Below, one piece after another: positions 1 to 8,888 of a stretch of 64,000 bases of DNA. Location of the stretch: contig NZ_JAKPBU010000012.1 in NCBI RefSeq assembly GCF_022662495.1, positions 18,364 to 82,363 of the forward strand, read 5' to 3'. A model generated the notes under the pieces. The model made no database searches. It worked only from the letters and a program-made list of their open reading frames with translations, and was not told the origin of the DNA. Both the position numbers and the translations under genes were made by a program. Within the stretch, counting starts at the first letter, position 1. The number at the start of each line of letters is the position of its first letter. The DNA comes from Lysobacter sp. M2-1. Its GTDB lineage: Bacteria > Pseudomonadota > Gammaproteobacteria > Xanthomonadales > Xanthomonadaceae.

Positions 1-75
1 GATCCTCGCGACGATGCCGCGCTCGTGCAGAAAGTGCTGGCCTAGCGACTTCTTGGCCGGTTCGGTGAACGCCAT
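1..75 (-). CDS. rsmA: 16S rRNA (adenine1518/1519-N6)-dimethyltransferase RsmA (KsgA), N-terminal fragment
   Basis: Only the first 25 codons are present; the gene runs off the left edge. The translation starts MAFTEPAKKSLGQHFL and matches the KsgA N-terminus, where the K-SLGQ-F motif contributes to the SAM-binding region. The enzyme dimethylates two adenines near the 3' end of 16S rRNA late in small-subunit assembly. It lies downstream of pdxA and a CsaA-like gene on the same strand, the usual gammaproteobacterial order lptD-surA-pdxA-rsmA. Identity rests on a short but distinctive motif plus gene order. Confidence 0.85.
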   Translation of the reverse strand, partial: MAFTEPAKKSLGQHFLHERGIVARI

Positions 76-83
76 CGGTGGTC

Positions 84-440
84 TCAGAGCAGCCGCGTGC
101 CGAGCGGCACGTCTGCGTCGGGCACGCACAGCACCACCGCGTCGTTGGCGTCATGAAAACCTGTAATCAGGCATTCCGACATCACCGGACCGATCTGCTT
201 GCGAGGAAAGTTGACGACGCCCACGACCAGGCGGCCGACCAATTCTTCGGCCGTATAGCGCGCCGTGATCTGCGCGCTCGACTTGCGCACACCGATGTCC
301 GCGCCGAAATCTACCCGCAGCACATAGGCCGGCTTGCGGGCCTGGGGAAACGGCTCGGCCGACAGCACCCGGCCGACGCGCAGCTCCACCTTCATGAAAT
401 CGTCCCAGGCGATCTCCGGCATGTCATGGTCTCCGCTCAT
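84..440 (-). CDS. CsaA-like tRNA-binding (EMAP-type OB-fold) protein
   Basis: This 118-residue protein is one EMAP/tRNA-binding OB domain. Diagnostic stretches are DFMKVELRVGRV near the start, ARKPAYVLRVDFG (residues 34-46), SSAQIT (54-59), VVNFPRKQIGP (75-85) and a C-terminal PLGTRLL. CsaA proteins bind tRNA as dimers and have been linked to protein-export chaperoning. The start at 440 overlaps the pdxA stop by four bases (ATGA), so translation is probably coupled. A second ATG six codons downstream is possible. It sits between pdxA and rsmA, where many gammaproteobacteria have apaG, so it looks like a lineage-specific insertion into the operon. Confidence 0.85.
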   Translation of the reverse strand: MSGDHDMPEIAWDDFMKVELRVGRVLSAEPFPQARKPAYVLRVDFGADIGVRKSSAQITARYTAEELVGRLVVGVVNFPRKQIGPVMSECLITGFHDANDAVVLCVPDADVPLGTRLL

Positions 441-1384
441 GCGCGCATCGAGGCGCGGGCGATGGCCATCCGCGCGCAGGTGTCGATAGCGGCGAACAGG
501 CTGGAAGGATCGGCGGTCCCGCGGCCAGCGAGGTCCAACGCCGTGCCGTGATCGACCGCGACCCGCGGGTAGGGCAGGCCCAGGGTGATGTTCACCGCCT
601 GCTCGAAGCCGCTGTACTTGAGCACCGGCAGGCCCTGGTCGTGGTACATCGCGAGCACCGCGTCGCATTCGCGCAGCTTCGCCGGGAGGAAGGCGGTATC
701 CGCCGGAAGCGGGCCGAGCAATCGCATGCCGGCATCGCGCAGCGCGGCGATGACCGGTTCGATCACGTCGATCTCCTCACGGCCCAGATGCCCGGCTTCG
801 CCCGCGTGCGGGTTAAGGCCCAGCACGGCGATGCGCGGGGTGTCGATGCCGAAGTCGTCGCGCAGTGCCGCGTGCACGATCTGCAGCGTGCGCCGCAGGG
901 ATGACGCGTCGATCGCGTCGGCTACTGCGCGCAGCGGCAGATGGGTCGTGGCCAGCGCGACGCGCACGATGTCGTTGGCCAGCATCATCACCACTTCGCA
1001 GCCGGCCTGCTCGGCCAGCAGCTCGGTGGTGCCGGTATAGGGGATGCCGCCCTGGTTGATGGTGGCCTTGTGCACCGGGCCGGTCACGAGGCCGTCGCAG
1101 ATGCCGTCCAGGCAGGCCTGCGCGCCGGCGCGCAGCGCGGCGACCACGGACACCGCATTGGCAGGATCGGGCGCGCCGAAGGTGTGAACGCCCGGGTGCG
1201 GAAATGGGACTGCCTGGAAGGCCGGCAGCGCGACACCGATCGCATGCGCGGCGCGTTCGATCGCGCTGCCGTCGCCGTAGACGACCAGTTCGGCATCGAC
1301 GTTGCGCGCCAGGGCGCGCGCGCAGAGTTCCGGACCGACGCCGGCCGGTTCGCCCGGCACCAGCGCCAGCCGCGGGCGTCGCAT
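437..1384 (-). CDS. pdxA: 4-hydroxythreonine-4-phosphate dehydrogenase PdxA
   Basis: PdxA oxidises 4-phosphohydroxy-L-threonine in the DXP-dependent pyridoxal phosphate pathway; it is a cytosolic, metal- and NAD-dependent enzyme. The 315-residue product carries the expected landmarks: PGEPAGVGPEL near the N-terminus, GPVHKATIN, ATTHLPL, LNPHAGE and MYHDQGLPVLK, which supply the three metal-ligand histidines. The start ATG lies one base beyond the surA stop, and the stop overlaps the next start, so it sits inside a lptD-surA-pdxA-csaA-like-rsmA operon. It is slightly shorter than the usual ~330 residues because the N-terminus is compact. Confidence 0.96.
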   Translation of the reverse strand: MRRPRLALVPGEPAGVGPELCARALARNVDAELVVYGDGSAIERAAHAIGVALPAFQAVPFPHPGVHTFGAPDPANAVSVVAALRAGAQACLDGICDGLVTGPVHKATINQGGIPYTGTTELLAEQAGCEVVMMLANDIVRVALATTHLPLRAVADAIDASSLRRTLQIVHAALRDDFGIDTPRIAVLGLNPHAGEAGHLGREEIDVIEPVIAALRDAGMRLLGPLPADTAFLPAKLRECDAVLAMYHDQGLPVLKYSGFEQAVNITLGLPYPRVAVDHGTALDLAGRGTADPSSLFAAIDTCARMAIARASMRA

Positions 1385-1385
1385 A

Positions 1386-2762
1386 TCAGCCGCCGCTTGG
1401 GGGCGGAGCCGGGGCCGGTGCAGGAGGCGCGGCGGGCGCGGGAGCAGCAGGGGGAGCCGTGTTCGCCGGGGTGGCGCCGGCCCCGCTGCGGACGTCGACG
1501 AAGGCCTCGCCGCGCATCTCGCGCAGGAATCGCGTCCATTCTTCCTCGAGCTTGCGCTGGCCGATGGTCTCGCGGACCTGTGCCCGTCGATTCTCATCGC
1601 CGGTATTGGTCTGGCGTTCGGCTACCCGCTGCACGATGTGCCATCCGGCTTCGGTCTTGAACGGTGCCGACACCTGCCCGTCCTGAAGCCCTGCGACCTG
1701 GGTGCCGAACTCGGCCCCGAACTGGTCCTGGGTGAACCAGCCAAGATCGCCGCCCCGCGCCGCCGTCGCCTTGTCCTCGGAGTTCTCGGTTGCGATCGCG
1801 GTGAAGTCCGCACCGCCTTCGATCCGTGCACGCAGGGTATCGATCTTGGCCTTCGCGGCGCTTTCGTCCACGCCTTCGCCCGTTCGCACCAGGATGTGCC
1901 GCGCCTGGTACTGGGTGACCGTGGACGGCGCAGCCTGCGAGGCGTCACGGGTTTCGACCAGCTTGAGCAGCTGGAACCCGCTCGGCCCTCGTGTCGGGCC
2001 AATCACCTGGCCCGGCTGCATGCTGCTGATCGTGGCGGCGAATGCCGTCGGGATCTCGCTGAGGCTGCGCCAGCCCAGATCGCCGCCCTCCAGCGCATTC
2101 TGGCTGTCGGAATAGCGCACCGCGGCGGCCGCGAAGTCCATCTCGCCCTTGTCGATCAGCGCCTTGATGCCTTCGATCTTCTGTTGGCCTGTGGCGATCT
2201 GCTCGGGCGTAGCGTTCTCCGGCAGTGCGACCAGGATGTGGGCGAGGCGGTATTGGGCGCTGCCTGCTGCCTGCTGGCTGGAGAGCGCGGCGTCGACTTC
2301 GGCGTCGCTCACGCTGATCCGGCTCTGCGCGAAACTCTGGCGCAGACGCTGGATGACCAGTTCATCGCGCAGCGAGCTGCGGAAGTCGGCGAACGACCCA
2401 CCCTCGCGCGCGACCTGCTGGCGCAGCTGGTCCAGGCTCATGTTGTTCTGCTGGGCGATCCTGTTGATCGCCGCGTCCACTTCCTCATCGCTGACGCGCA
2501 GGCCGGTTTCAGCCGCGCGCGCCACCTGCAGCCGGACCATGACCAGGCGCTCCAGGACTTGTCGTTCCAGGATATCGCGAGGCGGAAGCTGGTCCTGGCG
2601 ATTCGCGTACTGGGTCAGGATATTGCGCGTGGCCCGGTCGAGTTCGCTCTGCAGGATCACGTCTTCATTGACCACCGCCGCGATCCGGTCGAGGGGCTGC
2701 GCCTGGACTGATGCGCAGAGCAGCACGCCGGAAACCAGCGCGGAGACAAGCAGTTTCTTCAT
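1386..2762 (-). CDS. surA: Periplasmic chaperone / peptidyl-prolyl isomerase SurA
   Basis: SurA escorts unfolded outer-membrane proteins, including LptD, through the periplasm to the Bam complex. The 458-residue product begins with a signal peptide (MKKLLVSALVSGVLLC, cleavage after VQAQ), then a SurA N domain (LDRIAAVVNEDVIL), and two parvulin domains opening at YRLAHILVALPE and YQARHILVRTGE. Oddly, it ends in a Pro/Ala-rich tail (about 25 residues of PAAP-type repeats) beyond the C-terminal helix region. The start overlaps the lptD stop (ATGA). An upstream in-frame extension reads through lptD in another frame and is not coding. Confidence 0.96.
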   Translation of the reverse strand: MKKLLVSALVSGVLLCASVQAQPLDRIAAVVNEDVILQSELDRATRNILTQYANRQDQLPPRDILERQVLERLVMVRLQVARAAETGLRVSDEEVDAAINRIAQQNNMSLDQLRQQVAREGGSFADFRSSLRDELVIQRLRQSFAQSRISVSDAEVDAALSSQQAAGSAQYRLAHILVALPENATPEQIATGQQKIEGIKALIDKGEMDFAAAAVRYSDSQNALEGGDLGWRSLSEIPTAFAATISSMQPGQVIGPTRGPSGFQLLKLVETRDASQAAPSTVTQYQARHILVRTGEGVDESAAKAKIDTLRARIEGGADFTAIATENSEDKATAARGGDLGWFTQDQFGAEFGTQVAGLQDGQVSAPFKTEAGWHIVQRVAERQTNTGDENRRAQVRETIGQRKLEEEWTRFLREMRGEAFVDVRSGAGATPANTAPPAAPAPAAPPAPAPAPPPSGG

Positions 2763-5293
2763 AGGGTCGTGGGATCTTGCAGGCTGTCGTCGTCGCCGGC
2801 CCGCGCTTCGGGCGGCGGAACGAGGTAGAGGTCCTCGCGGTCGTAACCGAGGATAGCACGGCGCAGGCGGCCTTCCGTGTCGGGTCCGGCCGAGCCCAGG
2901 CCCTTGAGCTCGATCTCCAGCTGGATGGCATCGTTCAGTTCGCCGGTCCGGTTGCGCATGTAGCGACGTGCGACCAGGCGCGCTGCGAGGCAGCAGCTGT
3001 CCCACTGCACGCCGAAGATGCCTTCCAGCAGCGTTGGTTCGATGTCCCGCGCCGGATCGTCCAGAAGCGAATAGTAGTAACGGCCCACCAGACTCCAGGC
3101 CGGGGTCAGCGGGTAAAGGAACGACAGGTCCACCTGTTTGAGCAGGTCGACGCCGGTGGAAGGGTTTCTGCGATAACGATAGCCCAGGTTGACGATGCCC
3201 TCGTCCCCGATCAGATAGCGGGTGCGGATGCTGGCCAGGTTGCTGCGGCTGAACTGCGGATCCCACTGGTAGGAAGCGCCGATGGTCCAGCGGTCGTTCA
3301 CCGCGTAGTTCGCATCGGCCACCCAGGCGGACTTGCCGCGCTCGATGCCCGGGTCCGCAAGGCTGAGCCCGACCCGCGAGTCGTCGAAGTACCTGATCTG
3401 GCCGATGCTGGCGGTCAGTTTCTCGCGTCCATCGGCCTGCCGGATCAGGCGGCTCGTCAGGGCCAGGGTGAGCTGGTTGGCGTCAGCCTGCCGGTCCGCG
3501 CCGCTGAAGCGGTTGTCCCGGAACAACTGTCCCCAGCTGAAGGTCATCCCGGAGGTATCGAACAGCGGCAACGCGTCCTGGTCGCGATAGGGTGCGTTGA
3601 GATAGAACAGGCGTGGTTCCAGCGTCTGCAGAAAACCGGTGCCGCCGATACTGGTCTCGCGATCGAAGAACAGACCGGCGTCGAGCGAGGCGATCGGCAA
3701 GCTCCGTGAAGGGCTGTCATCGCGGAGGCTGTCCACCAGCGCGCCGGTAATCGGAGTTGTCGTTCCCGCAACAGCATCGACCGCGCGGGCGTACGCGATA
3801 GAGTCGCTCATGCCGTCGTCCAGCTGGTAGCCGGTATAGCGCCAGGCCAGGGTCGGCTTGACGAACCAGCTCGCTCCTTCGAGCGGCATGCTGACGAAAG
3901 GCTTGAGGTCTATGCGGCTCCCACCCGGCCGCAGTTCGTAGTCGAGCACGGTGCCGTCCGCCAAGGTCTGCGCGATGCCTGTGTCGTCGATATGCTGGAA
4001 GCGCACGGCCTCGGCATCGACGCCCGCTGCGAACCAGCGACCCAGCGGTTGCTCCCAACGCGCAAATGCGCGCGGCAAACGGTCGTAGGGAAGCTGGTAC
4101 TCGCGGATGGTGTAATCGGCGAGCTGCTTATGGTCGGCCATCAGTCCCGCACCCCAGTAACGGCCCCGTCCGTACACGCCGATGTCGCTGGAGATGGAAT
4201 AGGACGTGACCCCGTCGAGCGTGCTGCTGAAATCCTCGAGGTAGCGGGGATCGCTGATCCAATTAAGGTTGGTGCGTGCCTGCCACGCTGGGCTGATGTT
4301 CTGGAATCCCCTGAAGCCGAATCTGCCGCGGTCGTCCTTGCGCCGGTTGTCCAGGTCGTAGCCGTGTTCCAGGAACTCAGCCAGTTCCTCGTCCTTCTTG
4401 TCGTCGGTCAATCCGTCCGAGGGCAGGTACGACAGATCCAGGGTTCCTCTGCCCGTGGGCGTGAGATAGCGGAATTCGTTGCTCAGCATGAGGCCGCGGT
4501 TGGTCATCAGCCGCGGCGAGAGCGTGTCGTCGTAGTTGGGCGCCAGGTTGAAGTAGATCGGCTGCCGCCAGTCGAATCCGTTGCGGCTGTTCATGCTGAT
4601 GCTCGGGTAGAGCAGGCCCGTGCGGCGCCGGTCGTCCAGCGGGAAGGGAAACCACGGTACGTACAACACCGGCACCTTGCCCACCCGGAGCACGGCATTG
4701 CGCGCGACGCCTGTGCCTTCCGCGGTGTCGACGTCGATGCGGTCCGCCTGCAGCTCCCACATGCGCTGGCTCGGCGGGCAGGTCGAATAGGTCGAGTCGT
4801 AGAGGGATCCCTGCGTACCCTGCAGCTGGATCTGCTCGGCGCCGCCGTTACCGCGTTGCTCGGTCAGCTGGTAGCGCACGTTCTGGATGTTGTGGCTATC
4901 GGCTTCCTGGTCGCCTTCGGCGCTGTCGGCGACCAGCCGCATACCCGCGTCCTGGTAACGCACGTTGCCCTTGGCGGTGTACCGGTTGGTGGCGCTGTCG
5001 AAGGTCAGGTTGTCCGTGCCCAGGAACTGGTCGCCGCGGGTCAGCGCGACGTTGCCGCTGAAGGTGGTGGCCAGGCCTTCGGTGCCGGTGACCGCATCGC
5101 CCAGGATGTCGGTGGGCAGTTGAGCGCGCTGATCGGGCGAGGTTTCGCTGGTACCGGTGTCGCCGAACGCAGGCACCGCATCCTCGATCGGGCACAGCCT
5201 CCACTCGTCCGAGCGCTCGTTCGTCTGGGCTTGGGCCTGGAGCGACAGCGCAATGCACAGGGGTAGCGGCAGCAACGCGAGGGATCGGCGCAC
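2759..5293 (-). CDS. lptD: LPS-assembly outer-membrane protein LptD
   Basis: LptD is the beta-barrel translocon that, with LptE, inserts lipopolysaccharide into the outer leaflet. The 844-residue product has a signal peptide, an OstA/LptA-like jellyroll region (residues ~60-200) and a long beta-barrel with alternating aromatic strands. Four cysteines at 34, 172, 767 and 768 reproduce the C31/C173/C724/C725 pattern of E. coli LptD, whose non-consecutive disulfides are needed for function. The start codon is GTG at 5293. It heads the operon with surA, its own chaperone, immediately downstream and translationally overlapping. Confidence 0.95.
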   Translation of the reverse strand: MRRSLALLPLPLCIALSLQAQAQTNERSDEWRLCPIEDAVPAFGDTGTSETSPDQRAQLPTDILGDAVTGTEGLATTFSGNVALTRGDQFLGTDNLTFDSATNRYTAKGNVRYQDAGMRLVADSAEGDQEADSHNIQNVRYQLTEQRGNGGAEQIQLQGTQGSLYDSTYSTCPPSQRMWELQADRIDVDTAEGTGVARNAVLRVGKVPVLYVPWFPFPLDDRRRTGLLYPSISMNSRNGFDWRQPIYFNLAPNYDDTLSPRLMTNRGLMLSNEFRYLTPTGRGTLDLSYLPSDGLTDDKKDEELAEFLEHGYDLDNRRKDDRGRFGFRGFQNISPAWQARTNLNWISDPRYLEDFSSTLDGVTSYSISSDIGVYGRGRYWGAGLMADHKQLADYTIREYQLPYDRLPRAFARWEQPLGRWFAAGVDAEAVRFQHIDDTGIAQTLADGTVLDYELRPGGSRIDLKPFVSMPLEGASWFVKPTLAWRYTGYQLDDGMSDSIAYARAVDAVAGTTTPITGALVDSLRDDSPSRSLPIASLDAGLFFDRETSIGGTGFLQTLEPRLFYLNAPYRDQDALPLFDTSGMTFSWGQLFRDNRFSGADRQADANQLTLALTSRLIRQADGREKLTASIGQIRYFDDSRVGLSLADPGIERGKSAWVADANYAVNDRWTIGASYQWDPQFSRSNLASIRTRYLIGDEGIVNLGYRYRRNPSTGVDLLKQVDLSFLYPLTPAWSLVGRYYYSLLDDPARDIEPTLLEGIFGVQWDSCCLAARLVARRYMRNRTGELNDAIQLEIELKGLGSAGPDTEGRLRRAILGYDREDLYLVPPPEARAGDDDSLQDPTTL

Positions 5294-5442
5294 GCGGCGT
5301 TATTCCGGTCGAAAAGCGGCCGTTAGCTTGCCCCATCCCTTGCCCTGGGGCAATGCGAAGGGGAGGGCCCCAGATCGGCCGGTGCGAACGATGCGTCGGC
5401 GCCGAGCATCCCCTGAAACGCCGCCTGAACGAAGCGATCGGC

Positions 5443-6360
5443 TCAGCCCTTGAGCGCGGCCACGTGAGCCACGCTGCACTCGGCCAGCGCCTGCAGATCG
5501 TACCCGCCTTCCAGCGCAGAGATCACGCGTCCGGCCGCATGCCGGTTCGCGAGCAGCACCAGCTCGGCCGTCAGCCAGCCGAAGTCGTCGGCATCGAGCT
5601 GCATCTGCGCGAGTGGATCGCGCCAATGCGCATCGAAACCGGCGGAGACCAGCAGCAGTTGCGGACGGAACTCGTCGATCGCCGGCAGCAGGGCCTGCTC
5701 CCATGTTTCGCGGAAGCGCCGGCTGCCGGCGCCCGGCGACAGGGGCGCATTGCGGATATTGCCTGCGCCACGATCGCCCGCGCTTCCCGTCCCGGGATAG
5801 AGCGGCGACTGGTGCGAGCTCAGGTACATCACCCGGGGTTCGTGCTGGAAAACATCCTGTGTCCCGTTGCCGTGGTGCACGTCGAAATCGACGATCGCCA
5901 CGCGTGCAAGCCCGTGCCGCGCCAGCGCATGCGCCGCGGCAACGGCGATGTTGTTGAACAGGCAGAACCCCATCGCCGTGTCGGCAGTGGCGTGATGGCC
6001 GGGCGGCCGCACTGCGCAGAACGCGCGGACGGCTTCGCCGCTGCATGCGGCGTCGACCGCCGCGACCAAGGCGCCGGCGGCGCGCAGTGCGGCTTCGGCG
6101 GATTGCGGCGAGAGCATGGTGTCGGGATCGAGCGCGACGATGCGGTCGCGCTGAGGCGCCAGGACGGCCTCGAGCAGTGCCGGGGAGTGCACGCGCAGCA
6201 GTTGTTCGCGCCCGGCACGCGGTGCCGATTGCCAGTCGAGGTCGTCGAACGCGGCGCGCAGCGCTTCGATCACGGTGGTGAGCCGCGGCGGCCGTTCCAC
6301 ATGCCCTGGCCCGGTGTCGTGCGCCAGGCACGCCTCGTGGGTGTAGATGCGCACGCTCAT
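5443..6360 (-). CDS. Histone-deacetylase-family (class II-like) amidohydrolase
   Basis: The 305-residue product has the arginase/deacetylase fold signature: PGHVERPPRL near the start, VRPPGHHAT (tandem catalytic histidines), VDFDVHHGNGTQD (zinc ligands Asp and His), SAGFDAHWRDPL (third zinc ligand) and ALEGGYDL at the C-terminus. Bacterial members act as acetylpolyamine or acetylated-protein deacetylases; the substrate here cannot be read from sequence. It starts 19 bases downstream of an adenosyltransferase gene on the same strand, so the two are likely co-transcribed. Confidence 0.9.
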   Translation of the reverse strand: MSVRIYTHEACLAHDTGPGHVERPPRLTTVIEALRAAFDDLDWQSAPRAGREQLLRVHSPALLEAVLAPQRDRIVALDPDTMLSPQSAEAALRAAGALVAAVDAACSGEAVRAFCAVRPPGHHATADTAMGFCLFNNIAVAAAHALARHGLARVAIVDFDVHHGNGTQDVFQHEPRVMYLSSHQSPLYPGTGSAGDRGAGNIRNAPLSPGAGSRRFRETWEQALLPAIDEFRPQLLLVSAGFDAHWRDPLAQMQLDADDFGWLTAELVLLANRHAAGRVISALEGGYDLQALAECSVAHVAALKG

Positions 6361-6379
6361 CTCGCCTGCGAGCCGGTGC

Positions 6380-6934
6380 TCAACGGTGGCGGCGTTCGTG
6401 CTTCCACAGCACTTCGCCCAGGCCTTCGGCGCGGGCCAGCACCCGTGCCAGCACGAACAGCAAATCCGACAGCCGGTTGAGATAACGCACCGCCTGCGGC
6501 CGCACCGGATCGTGGTGCGATAGGGTGACGGTCTCGCGCTCGGCGCGGCGCACGATCGTGCGGGCCATGTGACAGCGCGCTGCCGCTTCACCCCCGCCCG
6601 GCAGGATGAAATCCTTCAATGCGGGCAGGTCGGCGTTGTAGCGATCCAACTGCTGCTCCAGCCGGTCCACATCCTCGTCCTGGATCGCGGCATGGCCGGG
6701 AATGCAAAGTTCGCCACCGAGATCGAACAGTTGGTGCTGCACCGAGGTCAGCAGCTCGCGTGCGTCGGCCGGCATCTCGCTGGCCAGCAACAGGCCGATC
6801 GCGGAATTGGCCTCGTCGACGGTGCCGTACGCGGTGACCCGAGCCGAATCCTTCGCCACCCGCGTGCCGTCACCGAGCCCGGTCGTGCCGTCATCGCCGG
6901 TGCGGGTGTAGATCTTCGAGAGGCGGTTGCCCAT
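6380..6934 (-). CDS. PduO-type cob(I)alamin adenosyltransferase
   Basis: ATR enzymes of the PduO family transfer the adenosyl group from ATP to cob(I)alamin, making coenzyme B12. The 184-residue product shows the ATP-binding N-terminus KIYTRTGDDGTTGLGDG, the VDEANSAIG helix, and the signature region around FILPGGGEAAARCHMART and RRAERE with NRLSDLLFVLAR. The start at 6934 gives the canonical N-terminus; an upstream in-frame extension falls in a repeat-like spacer. No cobalamin synthesis genes or cobalamin riboswitch are visible nearby. The upstream neighbour is a DUF6580 membrane protein, a possible corrinoid-related transporter. Confidence 0.93.
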   Translation of the reverse strand: MGNRLSKIYTRTGDDGTTGLGDGTRVAKDSARVTAYGTVDEANSAIGLLLASEMPADARELLTSVQHQLFDLGGELCIPGHAAIQDEDVDRLEQQLDRYNADLPALKDFILPGGGEAAARCHMARTIVRRAERETVTLSHHDPVRPQAVRYLNRLSDLLFVLARVLARAEGLGEVLWKHERRHR

Positions 6935-7024
6935 GAGGCGTACGGAATTGGGAATGAGCAGCGGGAAGCCGAAAACCTTTGGCGTCGACAATTCCCTATC
7001 CGCGATTCTCCATCCCCGTCTTCG

Positions 7025-7606
7025 TTACACCGTCTGCGCGCGCAGCATCGGGAGCTGGCGGCGCAGCAGTGCGAAACCGCCGAACAGCAGCGCCGAATAG
7101 AACAGCGTGCCGAGCACGGTCCACTGGAAGAACGGGATGCCCGCGGCATAGGCGGCCACAAGGCCGGCGCCGTTCTGCGGATACATGGTCGAACCGAGCC
7201 ACGCGCCGAAGTTGGTGACCAGGAAGAACAGCGCCGAACCGAGCAGCGAGTAGCCCAGCACCCTCGCGCCGCCGACCTTGCCGCGCAGGCCGAAACCGAG
7301 CACCGTGGAAACGGCGATGCAGCCGTAGACCAGCCAGAAGCTGGTGCTGGCGAAGTAGTTGGCGAACGAATAGCTGCCGCCGTTGAGCGCAGCCAGCACC
7401 ACGTCCGAGATCAGCATCGCCGCCAGCGGAACCAGCACCGCCCAGGCGCGCGAGGCGAAGTAGGCGCCGCCGAACAGGGCGATCGCCTCGACTGGCGAGA
7501 AATTCGGCGGATGCGGCAGCAGGCGGCTCATGGCCGCGGCCACGATCATGGCCACCAGCACCCATGGGCCGGGCGCGATACTGCGGTTCGATTCGAAGCG
7601 GTTCAT
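7025..7606 (-). CDS. DUF6580-family putative transport protein (integral membrane)
   Basis: A 193-residue protein with about five to six hydrophobic helices. The segment RLLPHPPNFSPVEAIALFGG near residues 28-47 is typical of the DUF6580 family, annotated only as putative transport protein. Its overall look (small, helical, glycine-rich, no catalytic motifs) resembles substrate-capture components of vitamin transporters, but no energising ATPase is adjacent. It is followed 90 bp later by the PduO-type adenosyltransferase on the same strand, which hints at cobalamin or precursor handling; that link is inference. It is transcribed divergently from ubiH. Confidence 0.8.
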   Translation of the reverse strand: MNRFESNRSIAPGPWVLVAMIVAAAMSRLLPHPPNFSPVEAIALFGGAYFASRAWAVLVPLAAMLISDVVLAALNGGSYSFANYFASTSFWLVYGCIAVSTVLGFGLRGKVGGARVLGYSLLGSALFFLVTNFGAWLGSTMYPQNGAGLVAAYAAGIPFFQWTVLGTLFYSALLFGGFALLRRQLPMLRAQTV

Positions 7607-7649
7607 CTGGTCCGAACGAAAGAACGGAAGGAGCCGCTAGCATAGCGCA

Positions 7650-8888
7650 ATGACCCCAGCCAGCCCCGAGATCGCTGCCTCGCACGAAGTCGTCATCGTC
7701 GGCGGCGGGCTGGTCGGCGCCAGCCTGGCGATCGCGCTCGACCGGATCGGCGTGGACACCGCATTGGTGGAGGCGACGCCGGCAGGCGCACTACCGCCGG
7801 TCTTCGACCAGCGCAACCTGAGCTTCGCCGAGGCCAGCGTCAACGCGCTCACCGCCCTGGGCGTCATGCAGAAGCTGCGTGCGCCGACCGGACCGATCCG
7901 TCGGATCCATGTCAGCCGCATGCGTGAGCTGGGACGGGTGATACTCGACGCCGCAGCTTACGGTCGCGAAACCTTCGGACAGGTCGTCGTCGCGCGCGAT
8001 TTCGGCGAGGCGCTCGAAGCCCGGCTGCTCGAATGCTGGCGCCTGTCGCGTTACCGCCCGGCGCGCTTCGCGGGTTTCGTCGCTGCGAGCGGTTCCAGGG
8101 GGCGGGTGATGCGGATCGAGGATGACGCAGGATCGCGCCTGATAGCGGCGCGCCTGGTCGTCGCCGCAGACGGTACCCGCAGCGGGGTGCGTGCCGACCT
8201 GGGCATCGCAGCTCGGGAATCGAGCTACGACCAGATCCTGTTCGTCGCCCGGGTGCGCACCGGGCGCCCGCCCGACGGCATTGCGTATGAGCGCTTCGGC
8301 AACGACGGCCCGACCGCCCTGCTGCCGCGCGGCGACCGTCACTTCGGCGTCGTCCATGCAGTGGCGGCACATGAGGCCGACGCCGTGGCCATGCTGGACG
8401 AGTCCGGTTTCCTGCAGCGACTGCAGATGGTCTTCGGCTGGCGCGCAGGCCGGTTTCTCGCCTGCGGTCCGCGCAACGCCTATCCGGCGATCCGGCTCGT
8501 GGCCGAACGCACCATCGCGCCCGGCGCGGTGCTGGTGGGCAATGCCGCGCAGACGCTGCATCCGATCGGAGCGCAGGGCTTCAACCTCGGGCTGCGCGAT
8601 GCGTTAACGCTTGCCGAGCTGGTGGATGGCGAGGGCATCGATGCGATCGATGACGGCCTGCTGCAGCGCTACGCGCAGCGTCGCAGCGAGGATCGCGCGC
8701 GCACCTTGGCGTTCTCCGACGGATTGGCGCGGCTGACCGCGAACGACGCACCGTTCGCATCCGCCGTGCGCGCGCTGGGCCTGTTCGCGGCGGACCGGAT
8801 GCCGGCATTGCAGGCGTCTCTGGTGGGCGGTGCGATGGGCTTTCGCGGCGACGTGCCGGCGCTTTGCCGATCGGGCGATGTCCGATGA
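7650..8888 (+). CDS. ubiH: 2-octaprenyl-6-methoxyphenol hydroxylase UbiH
   Basis: A flavin monooxygenase of ubiquinone biosynthesis. The 412-residue product shows the FAD dinucleotide motif IVGGGLVGASLAIAL near residue 16, the VVAADGTRSGVR motif, and GNAAQTLHPIGAQGFNLGLR near residue 300. The GNAAQTLHP variant, with Asn where most relatives have Asp, is the form found in UbiH proper and separates it from UbiI/UbiF. Its stop overlaps the next hydroxylase start by four bases (ATGA), so the two are co-translated. Confidence 0.9.
   Translation: MTPASPEIAASHEVVIVGGGLVGASLAIALDRIGVDTALVEATPAGALPPVFDQRNLSFAEASVNALTALGVMQKLRAPTGPIRRIHVSRMRELGRVILDAAAYGRETFGQVVVARDFGEALEARLLECWRLSRYRPARFAGFVAASGSRGRVMRIEDDAGSRLIAARLVVAADGTRSGVRADLGIAARESSYDQILFVARVRTGRPPDGIAYERFGNDGPTALLPRGDRHFGVVHAVAAHEADAVAMLDESGFLQRLQMVFGWRAGRFLACGPRNAYPAIRLVAERTIAPGAVLVGNAAQTLHPIGAQGFNLGLRDALTLAELVDGEGIDAIDDGLLQRYAQRRSEDRARTLAFSDGLARLTANDAPFASAVRALGLFAADRMPALQASLVGGAMGFRGDVPALCRSGDVR

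Noticed and set aside
2763..3266. N-terminal extension of SurA
   Set aside because: It reads through the end of lptD out of frame; the signal peptide begins at 2762.
6935..7024. Possible cobalamin riboswitch upstream of the adenosyltransferase
   Set aside because: The 90-bp spacer is too short and lacks a B12-box; it contains repeat-like ATTCCC/GGGAAT sequence instead.
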